DNA of 13,736 nucleotides from Spirochaetaceae bacterium (GTDB lineage: Bacteria > Spirochaetota > Spirochaetia > SZUA-6 > Fen-1364). Below the pieces are notes generated by a model, which was not told the DNA's origin, made no database searches, and worked only from the letters and a program-made list of their open reading frames with translations. The DNA lies in NCBI GenBank assembly GCA_003170115.1, contig PMZS01000282.1, forward strand, positions 33,766 to 47,501. Direction: 5' to 3'. Each line of letters begins with the position of its first letter. Within the stretch, counting starts at the first letter, position 1. Positions 12,530 to 13,736 of this stretch are shown in pieces. Both the position numbers and the translations under genes were made by a program.

Positions 12530-13058
12530 CGCGGCTCTCATCCGGGAGGGCACGGGCGGAGCAGGCGGCACGTGGGCTGACCTGGGCGCCGGTGCCGGTG
12601 CCTTCACTCGCGCCCTCGCGTTCGTGCTCGGAGACGTGGCCAGGATCTATGCGGTGGACCGGGACACCGCCGCGCTTCGGACGCTCGAGCGCGAAGTGGG
12701 ATCCGTTTTCCCCCTCGTCCGGACCGTCCACGCGGATTTCATGGGTGACGTGCCGCTCCCGCCCCTGGACGGGATCCTGATGGCGAACTCGCTTCATTTC
12801 CATCCCGACGCCTGCGCGGTTCTGGCTCACGCGGCGCGGTGGCTGAAGCCCGGCGGCCGGCTCATCATCGTCGAATATGACATCGAGATGCCGAATCCGT
12901 GGGTGCCGCACCCGCTCCCATGGTCCCGGCTTCCGGCTGCGATTGAATGCGCCGGTTTTTCCAGCGCACGTCTCCTGGGCACGCGCCCCAGCAGGTATCA
13001 TCGAAGGGTATACTCCGCGGTCTGCGACGCCATATACTCTCGCCCCGAGGAGGACTGA
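12513..13058 (+). CDS. Class I SAM-dependent methyltransferase
   Basis: This 181-residue Rossmann-fold protein has the SAM-binding motif I at WADLGAGAGAFT (21-32), an acidic residue ending strand 2 (YAVDRD, D49), HADF (73-76), the strand-4 segment DGILMANSLHF (86-96) and LKPGGRLIIVEYD (111-123), a standard post-motif. This identifies the fold but not the substrate. The downstream part (PLPWSRLPAAIECAGF) is typical of small-molecule methyltransferases. No Shine-Dalgarno precedes the ATG at 12513, and motif I is too close to the N-terminus for a later start. If the TATACT at 12502-12507 is used, the mRNA could be leaderless. The creatininase-family gene follows after five bases, so both are probably co-transcribed. 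Confidence 0.88.
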   Translation: MTHADHAALIREGTGGAGGTWADLGAGAGAFTRALAFVLGDVARIYAVDRDTAALRTLEREVGSVFPLVRTVHADFMGDVPLPPLDGILMANSLHFHPDACAVLAHAARWLKPGGRLIIVEYDIEMPNPWVPHPLPWSRLPAAIECAGFSSARLLGTRPSRYHRRVYSAVCDAIYSRPEED

Positions 13059-13063
13059 TCCCC

Positions 13064-13736
13064 ATGAATGACACCCGCAGGCCTGTCGACGACGGTGATT
13101 GGAACATGGCCTTCCTGTTTCCCGATGAGGTCGTGGCTGCGCGGTCCCGCACCGGCCTGGCGATCCTGCCGCTTGCACCCATCGAGTGGCACGGCCCCCA
13201 TCTTGCAATGGGCTGCGACGGCCTGCTCGCCCATGCCTTTGCCCGCAGGATTGCGCGGGAACTGCAGAGCCCCTATTTCCCGCCATTGTTCGTGGGCACC
13301 GAGCGCGAGCGCCGTCCGGAGACGCTCTCCGCCCTGGGGTTTCCCGCCTCCGCGTACGTCGAAGGAATGGATTTTCCCGCGAACTCCGTGAAGAGCGCGT
13401 ACATCCGCGAGGAAGTGTTCAGCCTCATCGTGCGCGGCACTCTCGATGCGCTGTTCCATCGGATGGAATATAGGGCCGTGGTGATCGTGAACGGACACGG
13501 CGCGGAAAATCAGCGCGGCGTGCTCGACCGACTGTGCGCGGAATATAACGCCGGCGGTGGGCGGCGCCTCATGTGGGTCTACCCCGGGTTCCCGCGCTCG
13601 CTCGTGGCAGGTTCCATCGGGCATGCGACCGCGGAGGAGTCCTCGATGCTCATGGCCATGTGGCCGGGGTCCGTGGACGTTTCCCGGCTCCCGGCTTCGG
13701 GTCCCCTGCGGAACATCGACCACGCCGTCGTGGACC
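13064..13736 (+). CDS. Creatininase-family amidohydrolase (3' truncated by window)
   Basis: 224 residues are present before the window ends; the family is ~240-260 long. Metal and active-site segments are visible: LAPIEWHGPHLAMGCDG (37-53, with Glu41, His43 and Asp52), IVNGHGAENQ (141-150, His145) and GHATAEESSMLM (186-197, with the Glu pair). These match creatinine amidohydrolase and relatives such as the mycofactocin peptidase MftE and FAPy deformylase ArfB. The true substrate cannot be read from sequence. It is a cytoplasmic zinc/manganese enzyme that opens cyclic or linear amide bonds. GAGGAGG (13047-13053) lies ten bases before the ATG and inside the end of the methyltransferase gene, so the two are coupled. 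A few bases of the C-terminal part are missing. Confidence 0.92.
   Translation, partial: MNDTRRPVDDGDWNMAFLFPDEVVAARSRTGLAILPLAPIEWHGPHLAMGCDGLLAHAFARRIARELQSPYFPPLFVGTERERRPETLSALGFPASAYVEGMDFPANSVKSAYIREEVFSLIVRGTLDALFHRMEYRAVVIVNGHGAENQRGVLDRLCAEYNAGGGRRLMWVYPGFPRSLVAGSIGHATAEESSMLMAMWPGSVDVSRLPASGPLRNIDHAVVD

Noticed and set aside
13007..13040. Further TATACTC motifs near the end of the methyltransferase gene as promoters or operators
   Set aside because: They lie inside coding sequence, lack -35 elements, and the downstream gene is five bases from the methyltransferase stop with its own coupled ribosome site.

Overview
The window is a gene-dense, G+C-rich bacterial chromosomal segment of 13.7 kb with about 18 protein genes and almost no spare DNA. 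No rRNA, tRNA, CRISPR array, insertion sequence or prophage gene was seen. Gene content points to a free-living member of the Spirochaetota, with moderate confidence. Three things suggest this: the order uvrD ... rplM-rpsI-recX resembles the arrangement I recall in Treponema; there is an alternative GlmU-like protein next to glmS; and there are small membrane proteins of a kind I associate with spirochaetes. Promoters are of the ordinary TTGACA/TATAAT type and stand out against the G+C-rich background.

Layout. (1) 2-4199, plus strand, a tightly coupled run: the 3' end of a UvrD/PcrA helicase, folE2 (GTP cyclohydrolase IB), a shrunken class III aminotransferase-like protein, a three-helix membrane protein, and a NagB-like/PIG-L deacetylase fusion. 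(2) 4200-4391: five copies of a 30-bp tandem repeat running into a perfect bidirectional hairpin terminator. (3) 4392-5026: a monocluster ferredoxin (minus) divergent from a small membrane protein (plus), each with a recognisable promoter. (4) 5127-6631: rplM, rpsI and recX, with a structured leader before rplM. recX converges on and overlaps a DUF434-family gene (minus). (5) 7331-8619: behind a near-consensus promoter lie an excisionase-type HTH plus receiver protein, a single-domain receiver, and an acylphosphatase. (6) 8671-11763: glmS and an alternative glmU-like gene, a two-gene route towards UDP-GlcNAc. (7) 11858-13736: a BON-like protein (plus) converging on an uncharacterised gene (minus) through a shared CTAG double stop, then a methyltransferase and a 3'-truncated creatininase-family amidohydrolase (plus).

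How the genes work together. The clearest units are ribosomal protein synthesis (rplM-rpsI), amino-sugar and cell-wall precursor supply (glmS-glmU-like), and a small phospho-signalling operon (HTH-REC, REC, acylphosphatase). The first operon joins DNA repair, pterin synthesis and sugar-deacetylase genes with no obvious common purpose.

No defence system or clearly new multi-gene machine is evident. The best leads are the degenerate NagB-like domain fused to an apparently intact PIG-L domain, the pathway-less half-length aminotransferase, the receiver/acylphosphatase operon, the DUF434 protein with a possible PIN/NYN-like acidic pattern, the rplM leader, and the repeat array after the deacetylase gene.
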